A stretch of 64,000 bases of DNA. Origin: Serripes groenlandicus (Eukaryota > Mollusca > Bivalvia > Cardiida > Cardiidae). The stretch is from positions 921,954 to 985,953 of the forward strand of contig JASEVX010000005.1 in the NCBI GenBank assembly GCA_031761405.1. Direction: 5' to 3'. This document shows, in pieces, positions 22,216 through 35,360 of this stretch; within the stretch, counting starts at the first letter, position 1, and every line of letters begins with the position of its first letter. The position numbers and the translations under genes are program-made. The notes below the pieces were generated by a model. That model saw only the letters and a program-made list of their open reading frames with translations. It was not told the origin of the DNA and searched no databases.

Positions 22216-22960
22216 TCTTTACAACTTTATGCCCTTTATAAAACCCTTTACAACCGTATGTCATTTATAAAACCCTTTACAACCTTATGTCATTTATAAA
22301 AGGCTTTCCAACTTTATGCCATTTATAAAACCTTTACAACCTTATGCCATTTATAAAACCCTTTACGACTTTATGCCATTTATAAAACCCTTTACAACTT
22401 TATGCCATTTATAAAACCCTTTACAACTTTATGCCATTTATAAAAGCCTTTACGACTTTATGCCATTTATAAAACCCTTTACAACCTTGTGCCATTTATA
22501 AAACCATTTACCACTTTATGCCATTTATAAAACCCTTTACGACTTCATGCCATTTATAAAACCCTTTTCGACTTTATGCCATTTATAAAACCCTTTACGA
22601 CTTTATGCCATTTATAAAACCCTTTACAACCTTATGCCATTCATAAAAAACCCTTTACAACTTTATGCCATTTATAAAACCCTTTACGACTTTATGCCAT
22701 TTATAAAACCCTTTACAACTTTATTCATTTATAAAACCCTTTAACACCGTTATGCCATTTATAAAACCCTTTACAACTTTATTCATTTATAAAATCCTTT
22801 ACAACTTTATGCCATTTATAAAACCCTTTACGACTTTATGCCATTGATAAAACCCTTTACATCCTTATGCCATTTATAAATCCCTTTACCACTTTATGCA
22901 ATTTATAAAACCATTTACAACTGTATGTCATTTATAAAACCCTTTACCCTTTTATAAAAC
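22215..22960. repeat. 28-bp minisatellite (CTTTATGCCATTTATAAAAC)n
   Basis: About 26 units of TTATGCCATTTATAAAACCC + TTTACAAC / TTTACGAC. It starts exactly where the 9-bp satellite ends, with a transition unit at 22210. Confidence 0.95.
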
Positions 22961-24180
22961 TAGGCTGGTGAAGCCGATCTGTGAACTGGCTGATCCCCTA
23001 TTCTTTATGTACATAACACTAGACATTGGGATGACGAAGCAGTGCGTCCGCCGTCCATTGATACGGATCCGCGTTCGAAACCTTTCTGAAGCTATTTTTG
23101 TCTCCTTCGTCTCGTTCGCTTACTACTAAACCAAGAGCGATAATACAGTAGTGCATGCCCAAATTTTCTCATTCTTGCATTGTCGAACTTGACCAATATT
23201 TTTGAAGCATGGGTTCTTCTTTTTATAGTATTGCAACTTTATAAGACACATTTGGATAATTTCGATTCCCACTTTCAGAATGAGTTGAATTATACTGGTG
23301 TAATACCATTTATAAATGATTTAATAGAACTTCGCATAAGTAATCGTGTGACGAACTATTAACCCTAACCCGCTACATATATATAATGGACTGTTCTTTG
23401 TTTGAATTAAGACCATTGGGTGCTCGACTTGTAAGTGAGGAAGTGTCGATTCTTACGGATGGCGGGAGGTGTATAGTACTGGTTCTACCCAGGAAAAGTG
23501 AGTGGTCTGCCTCCTCCACAAACAGTCGGCCGTCAGACATAACCTTACATGTGTTGAAAATGACGTAAACACCATACAACCAACGACTTCATGACTATAA
23601 CTTTCGAATAACTTCCCGTCAGCAGGCTCAGTCAAACCCAATCTGTCTATTTAATTTTTTTAATTTGGTTTCAAACATTTGACGTGCCCTCTTTTCCATA
23701 CCAAAGTTCAGTTATCTGTGTTATTGATATGTATTGTTACTATTTAAAATGCATATTTTGCGGAGTTGTTTACTGTTTGAATGGAGTGTCATAAAATATA
23801 CAGACACTGTTAAACACGATGTATTACCCATTTATTATGAGTTTATTATTATGTAGTTTCAAGTGGAAAACAAGAAAAAGATCACCATTCGTAATAGAAA
23901 TATATGGCTGAACCGATATTAGGGATACTATAATACTCAGGTCCATTTTTGTTTGCATATTTAGGGGTTATGTCCCCTTATGTGTAGTTACGTTGAAACT
24001 GTGTGGGTAGTACATATTACTGATAACTGAACAATGCCTGTATACTTTTACATGAGACATTCAGTGTGTTTTGTAAACACAGTGAAATCTAGTTATTGAT
24101 GCCCTCGTGTAGTCAACAAATTATGGGTCTCTTTAAATATGTGTTTATGCAGAAAAGGTATAATGAGATCTGAGAAAACA
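22960..24180. other. Unannotated interval, no supported gene
   Basis: Short open frames on both strands at 23370-23640 overlap each other and show no recognisable domain or complete splice borders. I do not call a gene. Confidence 0.4.
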
Positions 24181-25345
24181 CTGCTTCTAAACTATGGGTT
24201 ACCGTTTTACTTTTTAATACCAACTTGAGATATCACTTTTTCGAATATGTGATATCACCAATTTGAATATGTGATATAACATATTGAATTAAACGTATTC
24301 AGAATTAAAATTGTGATATCACATATTCACGTATTTAGCTTGAATAGGAAGCTAAATACGTGATATCACCTATTCGATTTGGTGATATCACTAACTCGAA
24401 TACGTGATATCACATATTCGAATACATGATGTCAAAAGGAAAAAGTAATATCACATTTATATTACGATAAAAATACTGAAATCTTGATTTCAATTAATTA
24501 ATGTGTGTTTGATTTGACCGCAAAATCACTAATTACACTAATCTACATTAACAGATAGCTTCAACATGTGTTAAACACGCATGAGTTACTTGACACCAAG
24601 ACTTCAGTATTTATAACTGTATGATTTTCTTTTCTTTCCTAATACTAAAAAGACAAGTCATGTACATTTTATTTCATGTGTGTTTATACTATCATCTAAA
24701 TGTAAGCAATACAATATCACGCATCTTTTACTGTTTCATTCAAATAAAATATACATATTTGAAGTTGGGGGCAAAACGACCAGGGTGGAAACAACGGAGG
24801 AAATGTTTTGGGGCGAAACATCCCGGGTCAACTCCAAATGTATTTTATATTGAACATGTTATTATCTTATTATCTTATATCAATCCACAATTCTGACTTT
24901 CCTCAGGTATTCGTTAATTCAGGGACCGTTTTGACTCAATGTAAGACGTAAAAATTCCATACATGATCAGTGACCCAGGTCGAATGGACCCGGACCGATT
25001 GCGACGCGGGGGTAAGGGAGCGGTTATTTGATTTACAAAGAGCAAATTAAGATATCACGTAATCGAATACTTGATATGACATATTCGTTTTGAATATGTG
25101 ATATCACGTATTCTAATAGGTGATATCACATATTCAAATAGTTGATATCACCTATTCGAATACATGATATCACGTATTCAGAAATGCATATGTGATATCA
25201 CGTATTCGTATATGTGATATCACGTATTCGAATACGTGATATCACATATTCAATAGGAGATATCACATATTAGAATACGTGATATCTCAAAATGGTATTA
25301 AAAAGTAAAACGGCACCCCATACTAAACAATGTGACGTTATATCA
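24180..25345. mobile_element. Foldback element A: GTGATATCAC arrays as inverted arms
   Basis: The outer ends are inverted: CCGTTTTACTTTTTAATACC + ...TTGAGATATCAC at 24205-24235 pairs with GTGATATCTC... + GGTATTAAAAAGTAAAACGG at 25280-25313. Inside are arrays of the palindrome GTGATATCAC spaced by ATATTCGAATAC-like linkers (24225-24470 and 25045-25290). The 570-bp centre (24470-25045) holds an unidentified open frame at 24621-24896. Confidence 0.75.
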
Positions 25346-26240
25346 AATATCATGCAGGGATCACGTGAATGTGAATGTTGAATGTCGTGACATGGGCTAC
25401 TTATTTATGAATAGTTCCAGAGTATGAAACAATCTTCACAGACCTATTCGATTGTTTTTCAAGGTATAGCGTTTGTTAGATAAATGTGTTACTGTAATAT
25501 ATTGTAAGGTTCATGTAAACACATGTTCATGTAGACAGTAGGACCATATACTCGTTAATGGATGTTTACTGCATGTGCAACATCATTATCTACACTCAGT
25601 ACATTTAAACACGCAACATGTTTGGTTTTCTATTGTTTTCAGTCTGCTGTCTTTTTGTTTAAATCAATTTTGTAAGTCTCTTTGTCTCTTTGTCTTTGTT
25701 CTCATCGGTAAATATATGGTGATAAACAACTGCATACGATTTGCTCTACTTCCTTCAGTTAAAACACATTTTGCACCAGGACTTCAATTCCATCTCAAGA
25801 AATTCAAACAATACCAAGTGTTGCGTTTTCAAATGTAATGAGTATATTTTTAGTCTGCTATAGTGGATGGTGATAGTTTTGCAGTTCGATAAATTATTGG
25901 TCCGGACATGTTGTTACTCATAAACAAATCCGAATTAACCAACTCAGTAGTAAGATTTATCTTGTTTCTTGGGTTCGACAATTTCCACGACCATATTCTC
26001 TCTTATTCTGTGCAATGACTCGTATATTCTCTCTTATTATGTGACATGCCTCGTATATTCTCTCTTATTCTGTGACATGCCTCGCATATTCGATCAAATC
26101 ATGACACGACACTGACGGTGGAGAATCACTTGCTAACGTAGTGTGTATATGCCACCATTGTCATCGTACTACGGATTTATAGAACAATGGATTTATGAAT
26201 GAAAGACAAGTCCCACTCAACATCTGACAACGTTTTATTC
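25345..26240. other. Unannotated interval, no supported gene
   Basis: AT-rich. An 87-codon open frame at 25575-25838 has hydrophobic runs but no motif or splice support. A short repeat, CTCGTATATTCTCTCTTATT, occurs three times at 26000-26070. Confidence 0.4.
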
Positions 26241-27300
26241 AGGAATATTTGATTACTTATGCATATGCAATATCTATAACACCTTCTTTAATATGTATGT
26301 ATGCATTTATTACATATAAATACAATATTTATAACACCTGCTCTAATTTGTTAACATTTATTACATATATATACAATACACTTGGTGATACGTGTTTGTA
26401 TACATATATTACATACTATTTAAGCACTATTTATAACACTTGACCGAACGTGCTACTGCATGTACCTTTAGTACATCTGCAACATATACATGTATTAACT
26501 ATGCAATATTTATAACTATTGATCTAACGTGTATGTATGTATACATGTATTACATATGCAATATCTATAGCACGTAACGTGTATGTATACATGTATTACA
26601 TATGCAATATCTATAACAGGTAACGTGTATGTATGTATACATGTATTACATATGCAATATCTATAACAGGTAACGTGTATGCATGTATACATGTATTACA
26701 TATGCAATATCTATAACACGTAACATGTATGTATACATGTATTACATATGCAATATCTATAACACGTAACGTGTATGTATACATGTATTACATATGCAAT
26801 ATCTATAACAGGTAACGTGTATTTATGTATACATGTATTACATATGCACTATCTATAACACGTAACGTGTATGTATACATGTATTACATATGCAATATCT
26901 ATAACACGTAACGTGTATGTATACATGTATTACATATGCAGTATATATAACACGTAACGTGTATGTATACATGTATTACATATGCAATATCTATAACAGG
27001 TAACGTGTATGTATATATACATGTATTACATATGCAATATCTATAACACGTAACATGTATGTATACATGTATTACATATGCAATATCTATAACACGTAAC
27101 GTGTATGTATACATGTATTACATATGCAATATCTATAACACGTAACGTGTATGTATACATGTATTACATATGCAGTATCTATAACACGTAACGCGTATGT
27201 ATACATGTATTACATATGCACTATCTATAACACGTACCGTGTATGTATACATGTATTACATATGCAATATCTATAACACGTAACGTGTATGTATACACTT
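26240..27300. repeat. Roughly 50-bp minisatellite, about 17 copies in the homogeneous part
   Basis: Units of GTATACATGTATTACATATG + CAATATCTATAACACGTAAC + GTGTAT. Left copies are diverged, right copies (from 26560) nearly identical, a gradient typical of array growth from one side. The unit contains palindromes GTATACATGTAT and ACACGTAACGTGT. Confidence 0.93.
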
Positions 27301-27780
27301 AATTAACAAAATGCTAAATGTGTTTAAATTAAGATAAAACGTTTACCAAAGATATTTATTTCTAGATAAAGTAACCTAACATTGCACTAAAAAACACATT
27401 CCCAAAGCAGAAATTAGCAAATACAAATTGTATTACTTGAACAGAAGGTTTTGATGCGTTTATTGTGTCAATAATCATACGATTATAAACTGCATGCTGC
27501 ATGTATCCTTGTAATGTAGGGCATCAAGGTTTTCCAAAACCGTGTTTCTTCATGGCTCAGTTTAATATATGAAATTTAAAGTGCCTTAGTATTATCTTCC
27601 TTGAAATCAAATATTTTTTGTAAAATATTGCAACGTGAGCCCAAATATACATTTTAGCAAAATTAAGCCGAAAAATATATTTGAACAAAATTATTAAACT
27701 ATGTTTGTATGACAATTATTTGCTTATTTTGCCGATATTTTGACATTTTGTCAGACATTGCCCGATGTTGATTTTTATCA
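27300..27780. other. AT-rich interval between arrays
   Basis: I see no ORF, repeat or splice-supported exon here. Confidence 0.4.
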
Positions 27781-30700
27781 CTACATTTCTTGGTTAAATA
27801 TTGAATTTGTAAACGCATAAGGTTCTGTTATGTACAAAGATGGTCTAAATAGTTTTTCTATGAAGTAAGAATACCTAAAATATTATTTCAAACTTTTTAG
27901 ATTTAAATTAGATTTGAACTAATGACTTGGAATTTAGTTTTAGACTTTGTTAATAAATATTGAGCCTTATGCGTCCACTGAAGACTTATCACACGAAAGC
28001 AATTGAATATAGCTAAATAAACGCACACAACAAATTAATATAAAACTCGTTTTCCTAGCATTACAATAGGATAACCTTATCATACTAGACCAACATTGAA
28101 GACCTGTCTTAAAGTCTTCAATATTGCGTACGGGAAAAAGTATTAACCTTATGTTACTATTGTATTCAAAATAGTTTGTTTGATGTTATTTATTTTTACC
28201 TTCGTAACGTTTTGTTTCTATGTTAATAATTTTATCTAAATGGTAATGTTTTACCTAGGAGTATATGTTTTTGATCATTTTTGATAATGCTAAGACGATA
28301 ATTAACATGCATTTCGATTAAATATAGGATTTTTAAACGCATAAGGCTCTGCTATATACAAATGTTATCTTAAATCCTCTTCATACTTGCAATATTGCAT
28401 TTTTTAGACTTTGCCAATAATAGTTAAGCCTTATGCGTCCACTTTAACAATAACAATATGAAATATAAAACCAAATAAAATATACCACAAACAGATTAAA
28501 ATCGTCGTTATTCTTGTTAAATCCATCAGCCTAGAACATCCGCTAAAATGACATTTGGGGATCGTTTTCAAAACTTGTTCCCAGAATTTACAAAATTCCG
28601 TTTACAGAATGAGTATCTCATGAATGTTGTTAAAATAGCACGATTGAACTCGCTGTTCACATGCTTAACATTTTAGATACGTTCTTATTTCATTGAGCCA
28701 AAATAAGATCCCTTTTATCATTTTCAGTCAACAAATAATATTTTTTGGTTAAATATTGGATATGTAAACGCATAAGGCTCTGTAATACAAACATGTCCGA
28801 ATTTATTTTACACTATTAATTAACAATATTGTTAATTTTAGACTTTACCAATAACGGTTGAGCCTTATGCGTTCACTTAAAACATATTACAAAATCAAAC
28901 ATAAAAATATGTATAATCATGGGGAATACATGTTTAATATACTTATCTCAAAACACTTTAATAAAACAAAAATAGATAAGAGAATAAAATAAAATGCTGT
29001 ATCGCATGTTTGTTGTAGGAAATGTGTATTCATTGTCTCATTTTTCGCCTGCTAAAGTGGTTTACAACTTTTAATTAAACCAAAACAGTTCAGTGTTAAC
29101 CTAACATGATGTCATTTTAATCGTTTTTGATTTGAGATAAGTACATTATGAAAATAAATCTTGGTTAAATATTATATTTGTTAACGCATAAGGTTCTGTT
29201 ATGTACAAAGGTGGTCTAAATCGTTTTCATATGAATTAAGAATACTAACAATATTATTTCAAACTTTAAATTTAATTTGAACAAATGACTTGGGGATTTC
29301 GGTTTTTAGACTTTGTTAATAAATGTTGAGCCTTATGCGTCCACTGAAGACATATCACACGAAGCATTTAAATACAGCTAAATAAACGCACACAACAAAT
29401 TAATTTAAAACTCGTTGGCATAGCATTACAATAGGATAACCTTATCATACTCGACCAACATTGAAAGCTTGTCTTCAATATTGCGTACGTGAAAAAGTAC
29501 TAACCTTATATTTATAATGTTTTCAAAATAGTTTGTTTGATGTTGTTTTTTTACCTTCATAACGTTTTGTTTGTTAACAATTTTATCTAAATGGTAATTT
29601 GTAACCTAACAGTATATGTTTTTGATGTTTTGTGATAATGCTAAGACGATAATTAACATGCATTTCGATTAAATATAGGATTTGTAAACGCATAAGGCTC
29701 TGCTATATACAAATGTTATCTGAAATCCTCTTCATACTTGCTATATTGCATTTTTTTAGACTTTGCCAATAATAGTTAAGCCTTATGCGTCCACATTAAC
29801 AATAAAAATATAAAATATAAAACCAAATAAAATATACCACAAACAGATAAAAATCGTTGGAATTCTTTTTAAGTAAGCTATCCTTACTATCATCAGCCTA
29901 GAACAGTAAAACGTCATCCGCTAAAATGGCATTTGGGGATCGTTTTCAAAACTTGTTTACAGAATTACAGAATTCAGTTTACAGACTGAGTATCCTTTCA
30001 ATGTTGTTAAAATAGCACGATTGAACTCACTGTTCACATGCTTAACATTTTAGATACGTTTTTATTTCATTAAGCTAACACAAGATCCCTTTTATCATTT
30101 TCAGTCCACAAATCATATTTGTTGGTTTAATATTGGATATGTAACCGCATAAGGCTCTGTAATACAAACATGTCCGAATTTATTTTACACTATTAATTAA
30201 CAATATTGTTAATTTTAGACTTTGCCTTTAACGGTTGAGCCTTATGCGTTCACTTAAAACATATTACAAAATCAAACATATAAAATATATAATCATGGGG
30301 AATACATGTTTAATATACTTATCTCAAAACACTTTAATAAAACAAAAACAGATAAGAGAACAAAATAAAATGCTGTATGGCATGTTTGTTGTAGGAAGTT
30401 TGTATTCATTGTCTCATTTTTTGCCTGCCAAAGTGGTTTAAAACTTTTAATTAGACCCAAACAGTTCATCGTTAACCTAAAATGATGTCATTGTATTCGT
30501 TTTTGATTTGCGATAAGTACATTATGAAAATAAATCTTGGTTAAATATTATATTTGTGAACGCATAAGTTTCTGTTATGTATAAAGGTGGTCTAAATGGT
30601 TTTCATATGAATTAAGAATATTAAAAATATTATTTCAAACTTTTTTTAAAATTTAATTTGAACAAATGACTTGGGGATTTCTGTTTTTAGACTTTGTTAA

Positions 30701-31690
30701 TAAATATTGAGATTTATGCGTCCACTGAAGACATATCACACGAAGCATTTAAATACAGCTAAATAAACGCACACGACAAATTAATATAAAACTCGTTGGC
30801 ATATAACCTTATCATACTCGACCAACACTGAAGACTTGTTTTAAAGTCTTCAATATTGCGTACGGGAAAAAGTATCAATATTATATTTATATTGTTTTCA
30901 AAATATTTTGTTTGATGTAAACGCATAAGGCTCTGCTATATACAAATGTTATCTTAAATCCTCTTCATACTGGCAATATTGCAATCTTTAGACTTTGCCA
31001 ATAATAGTTAAGCCTTATGCGTCCACTTTAACAAGAAACATATAAATATAAAACCAAATAAAATATACAACAAACAGATTAAAATCGTTGGAATTCTTGT
31101 TAAGTAAGCTATCCTTACTATCATCAGCCTAGAACAGTAAAACGTCGTCCGCTAAAATGACATTTGAGGATCGTTTTTAAAACTTGTTTACAGAATTTAC
31201 AGAATTCTGTTTACAGAATGAGTATCCCATCAATGTTGTTAAAATAGCACGGTTGAACTCACTGTTCACATCCTTAACATTTTAGATTAGTTCTTATTTC
31301 ATTAAGCTAAAATAAGATCTCTTTTATCATTTTCAGTCCACAAATAATATTGTTTTGGTTAAATATTGGATATGTAAACGCATAAGGCTCTGTAATACAA
31401 ACATGTCCTAATTTATTTTACACTATTAAATAACAATATTGTTGATTTTAGACTCTGTCTATAACGGTTGAGCCTTATACGTCCACTTAAAATATAATAA
31501 AAGATCAAACATATCAAATATCTAATCATTGATAATACATGTTTAATATACTTATCTCAAAACATTTTACTTAACCAAAAACAGATATTAAAGAGAATAA
31601 AATAAAAATCTGTATCCATGTTTGTGGTAGGAAGTTTGTTTTCATTGTCTCATTTTTCGCCTGCTAAAGTAGTTTACAACTTTTAATTAG
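27780..31690. repeat. Higher-order repeat: three 1.2-1.4-kb units, each with hairpins A, B and C
   Basis: Nine hairpins share 17-bp inverted ends GTAAACGCATAAGGCTC and GAGCCTTATGCGTCCAC. Positions: A 27809-27979, B 28333-28442, C 28764-28876, A 29180-29344, B 29684-29794, C 30141-30253, A 30556-30726, B 30917-31026, C 31374-31487. Types differ in the loop (A: TATGTACAAAGGTGGTC; B: ATATACAAATGTTATCT; C: TACAAACATGTCCGAATT). Spacers repeat in register, for instance the AATACATGTTTAATATACTT block at about 28925, 30300 and 31530. The period is 1378 bp between the first two C copies and 1232 bp between the next two, because of a deletion before the last B. No gene. Confidence 0.88.
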
Positions 31691-32590
31691 ACCCAAACTG
31701 TTCATTGTTAACCTAAAATGATGTGGACATTTGGAAACGGCCGAACACGCTAAATACGAAATATTGCAGTCTCGGTTTGATTGAGACTGTTCATGAACGG
31801 TAATGATATATGCTTGCTACCGTTCACGCCCCCTATACCCGGGTTGAGCAGAACTCAAGACAACTGTAAACTACTTGCATTCACTGCATCAACAGTTTCA
31901 TGTCCACCTCAACATGTTGCCCTACTGTTTTTTTGTACCAGCATTAGATAGCGATACTGTTAAATAGGTTAGACAGTTCTTTCATTGCAATAGTTCAATA
32001 AATCTTATATATATATGTATAAAGAAATAAAACAGTATTTACAAAGTCTTTACTTGCACCTTATATTCATGTACATGATGCTATTAATTCCATATATATA
32101 TCCATCTCACCGACAGTGATTCTGTTATGAGCTTTGAAGTAACGCAAATGTATCGAAACAGCCGAAAACGCCGTCATACTGATGTCATTGTGTTCATAAA
32201 ATAATCTTATTTATAAAGGTTGATAATTTATTGCATTTAAAAGACACATTTTTAAAAATTGTATGCATGTGAAAAGAACATGCACATTTATTTACAACGA
32301 ACGTCTTCAATCACTATCTATGGATTATTCTTTTGAATAACGCAAACAAAATGGCGACGTCCATGAATTAATATTAATTTCATTAAAACTGAGATAACAA
32401 TGCTAAAATTGTACGGTCTGAAATTACCGCGTCGCCGTAAAACGAACCCCTCAGTCTGTAAAACCACTCACATTTTTTCCCAGGTTGATGTTCGATGTCG
32501 GTTGGCATTTTAGTGATCTTAGAACATGATGTTTAATGATGCTAGTTATGTACATTATTACTTTCTTAAATGCCTTTTGTCTTACACATA
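31690..32590. other. Unannotated interval, no supported gene
   Basis: It contains a short inverted pair GAACGGTAATGATATATGCT / TACCGTTCACG at about 31795-31830 and nothing I can assign. Confidence 0.4.
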
Positions 32591-32599
32591 TATACATGT

Positions 32600-32612
32600 A
32601 TACATACACACA

Positions 32613-32647
<35 letters not shown>

Positions 32648-32705
32648 CCGCACGCACGCACGCACGCACGCACATACGCACGCACGCATACACGCACGCA
32701 CCCCC
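32600..32705. repeat. Microsatellite (ACGC)n
   Basis: About 25 units with a few interruptions (GCCCGC, CATACG). Open frames here are low-complexity artefacts. Confidence 0.97.
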
Positions 32706-33264
32706 ACACACATATCGCCTTAGTCCACTCGGCCACCTAGCCATCCGGAAACCGGGTGATACTTAAGCCTTACTCTTGAACGCGTCGGATATCTTCGGGC
32801 TTCTCCGTCAAATAACGATAACCATAGCGTATATTGATACGATAGAGGATTCACATTACATGATTATAACCTGTATATAACCTGTATATATATTTTACAA
32901 TAGTTTAGGTCATATAACATCCCATGTGCTTTAACATGGGTACACCAGGCTTTTCCTGGAGATTTAGGGTCGACATAAATCGTCAAATTGTGATAGTTTC
33001 CATGCTAAAGTGTCGAAACATAATAAATAAACCTTTAGATGATTCGGGTCTTTTTTGGTAAACGTAGTCATTATGCAAAGTGATATAATGCGCTTCTAGG
33101 TTACACACCAGAGTTAAATTAAGGATTTTAGGCACAATTTCCTTCGCAAGATATGGTGATTTCATAGTTAAGACCGGAACAACAAAGTGCTAACCATTGT
33201 TGGATTGATATGACATTTTTTTTATCTTTAATTCCTGATGTACCCCTTTAAATCAGCTCTAGAT

Positions 33265-33315
33265 AATGATTAATATGCTAGCAGGTAATATGCTAGCAGG
33301 TAATATGCTAGCATA
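33265..33315. repeat. 15-bp repeat x3 (TAATATGCTAGCAGG)
   Basis: Three copies of AATATGCTAGCAGGT, each with an NheI-like palindrome GCTAGC. Intergenic. Confidence 0.85.
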
Positions 33316-33622
33316 TCCGAGTTTTTAATACAATTGTGAGTCATATTTGACAACTACTGAAATATAATACAGATTTGTTCTTCTAATTTTGATAGAAAAA
33401 TACCTAACCATTACCCTTTTTGCTTTTGATATATGTCATTTTTAATACATTTTTTTATACAAAACCAAAAACAACAACAACAACCCCACCGCAACCCCTG
33501 AACAAACAGCTATTGAAGGTGCTGCACCCGTAATACATTTTACATTGGTCAGTTAAGTACTCTGTCAAACATGCAATAACTTGTTCACTTTTTAAATCCT
33601 TCCTAATTTATTACTAGTTTCA

Positions 33623-33956
33623 TTAAATAACTATAATCTCAACAACCTCAACCTCTGTCACGATATCCGTCGTCACGATATCCGTCGTGGTATCCGTCAC
33701 GATATCCGTCGTGGTATCCGTCACGATATCCGTCGTGGTATCCGTCGTGGTATCCGTCGTGGTATCCGTCGTGGTATCCGTCGTGGTATCCGTCGTGGTA
33801 TCCGTCGTGGTATCCGTCGTGGTATCCGTCGTGGTATCCGTCGTGGTGTCGGTTGTTTGTGTAGGAGGAGGCTCAGGAATTGGTTCTGGTGGTTCTGGAG
33901 GCAAATTTTCACCCACGGCCTGTACTTCTTCAACTGCACTTTCACAAGCGTTCGCT
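33623..33956 (-). CDS. Membrane protein, last exon: Pro/Glu-rich and Thr/Asp-repeat tail
   Basis: The exon begins after TTTCTAATCAG. Its first base completes the Gly codon left by the donor at 34679, joining ...LAAKYG to ANACESAVEEVQAVGENLPP. Then come EPPEPIPEPPPTQ, a Thr-Asp repeat (TTDT) of about 45 residues and a short hydrophobic end before TAA. By topology it is the cytoplasmic tail of the single-pass protein. The 12-bp unit keeps frame exactly, and the matching splice phase favours real coding. No function is recognised. Confidence 0.55.
33645..33852. repeat. In-frame 12-bp array (ATCCGTCGTGGT)n
   Basis: About 17 units. The minus-strand reading is ACC ACG ACG GAT (TTTD). Variants at the left (ATCCGTCACGAT) change Thr-Thr to Ile-Val. 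Copy number could vary without breaking the frame. Confidence 0.95.
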
Positions 33957-34059
33957 CTGATTAGAAACTTCCACCTTCAAATGAAATAATGCAAAATAAT
34001 TTCAGGTGTAATTGTAAACATCCAGAATGTAACAGATGATACCGATCTGAGCTCGATGA

Positions 34060-34370
34060 TGAGTTAATGCTGACCTCCTTACTTCTAACTTCATTACATC
34101 TTACTTCACGACTTAATGACTTCTTACTTCATGAATTCTAACTTCACGACTTCATACTTCATGACTAAATAAGTTCCAACTTTATGCATTCTAATATCAA
34201 TACTCTACTCTAACTTCACGACTTCTAACTTCATTAGTTATAACTTCATTACTTTTAACTTCCGACTTTCATCTTCATTACCTGTAACTTCATTACTTCG
34301 AACTTCAGGACTTCTTACTTCACTAGTTTTAACTTCATTACTTCTAAATTCATGACATTCCCTGTTCAAC
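34060..34370. repeat. Degenerate short repeat (TAACTTCATTACTTC)n
   Basis: About 20 loose units of 12-15 bp such as CTTCTAACTTCACGA. It lies in the intron between the two exons of the membrane-protein gene. Confidence 0.8.
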
Positions 34371-34678
34371 TTTTATATCTACCTGTTTCCATGTCATATA
34401 TTTTACTTAATAGTTCTCCATTTTCAATAGACATATGTTAATCAAGAAAAGCAGCGACAGTATCAGAAATATACACTTTGTTGAGTTGAAATTATTCGGG
34501 ATGGATAGTATTAACCATAGTAGAAAGAAAGGGGTGTCAATGTTCTAAATTAATATGAAAAGTTATATATTTAAGACTACCAACATATATTTGTAAATAA
34601 ATATGAAAATGGATTATATTTAAGACCCCGACCGGTATTTGTTGAAAGTAGGAAAACCAGTAAATAAAGGTAGCATAC

Positions 34679-35360
34679 CCATACTTCGCTGCAAGTTTGA
34701 GAAATTCAAATATAACCATTACAAACACTCCCACTCCGGTGTTTATTAAGATTGTTTCCCAGAGAGGCGGTACAGTTGTCTTTGGTTGTGGCGTATTGGT
34801 GTTGTTCTGATCTCCTATCCAGTTGTCTGTGGTTGGTTTTTCTTCGTTAGATTTCCACAATTTTCCTGAGAACTTAGGTGATCTATATGGTGAGACCGAC
34901 ATAAAAAAAGTTATTTCAGCGTTTTGCATTCCAAATTTGTCAGTCCATGAAAAGGTCAGTTTTGGTTGATCGAAGACCCAGTCCGTTATTGTTGTTCCAT
35001 TCACTGATACCGCAGAGTTTTTCTCAACTGAATTTCCAATTACGTTTAAGGTCGGCCCTTTTGTATCAAACGTTGCTCCATTTTTCAGATGTGTGCTATA
35101 TATACCTGTCCAAGACAGCATATATAATGTATCGACCTGACCGACAAAGTTATCTTTTTCTGGCATTTGACCGACTGAATCCCAAATTTTTCCGGTAAAT
35201 TTTCGTTCATTAAGCTTTGATCGATAAAATGTTAGTTCTACCGTTCTCTTTGGCAGACTACATTCTAGTACTGGATTGTTAAATTGAAACGATGTGCATG
35301 TTTGTCCACCTATAATGATGCTCATCTCATCACTATTAGATGAACGACTCACTGCAACCT
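34679..35360 (-). CDS. Membrane protein with two copies of an unrecognised extracellular module
   Basis: The open frame runs to 34537 without splicing, but a donor ATGG|GTATGC at 34679 gives a phase match to the exon at 33956. The ectodomain has two related modules: CTSFQFNNPVLECSLP ... ELTFYRSKLNERKFTGKIWD then PEKDNFVG, and TDWVFDQPKLTFSW ... EITFFMSVSPYRSPKFSGKL then TTDNWIG. Shared features are a Phe/Trp strand, P-x-L, E-(L/I)-TF, F-(T/S)-GK-(I/L)-W and DN-(F/W)-x-G. A Thr/Pro linker follows, then one membrane span (ETILINTGVGVFVMVIFEFL) and a basic stop. The N-terminal exon border is uncertain (acceptor perhaps GGTTGCAG near 35345); the open frame above 35360 overlaps a broken mobile ORF in another frame. 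No signal peptide exon was found. Function unknown. Confidence 0.6.

Noticed and set aside
21399..22299. Open frames of 84-280 codons across the 9-bp satellite
   Set aside because: The 9-bp period keeps several frames open at once; peptides are simple repeats with no start, splice or domain context.
32451..32766. Arg/His-Thr-Ala repeat frames at the ACGC microsatellite
   Set aside because: Simple-sequence artefact open on both strands.
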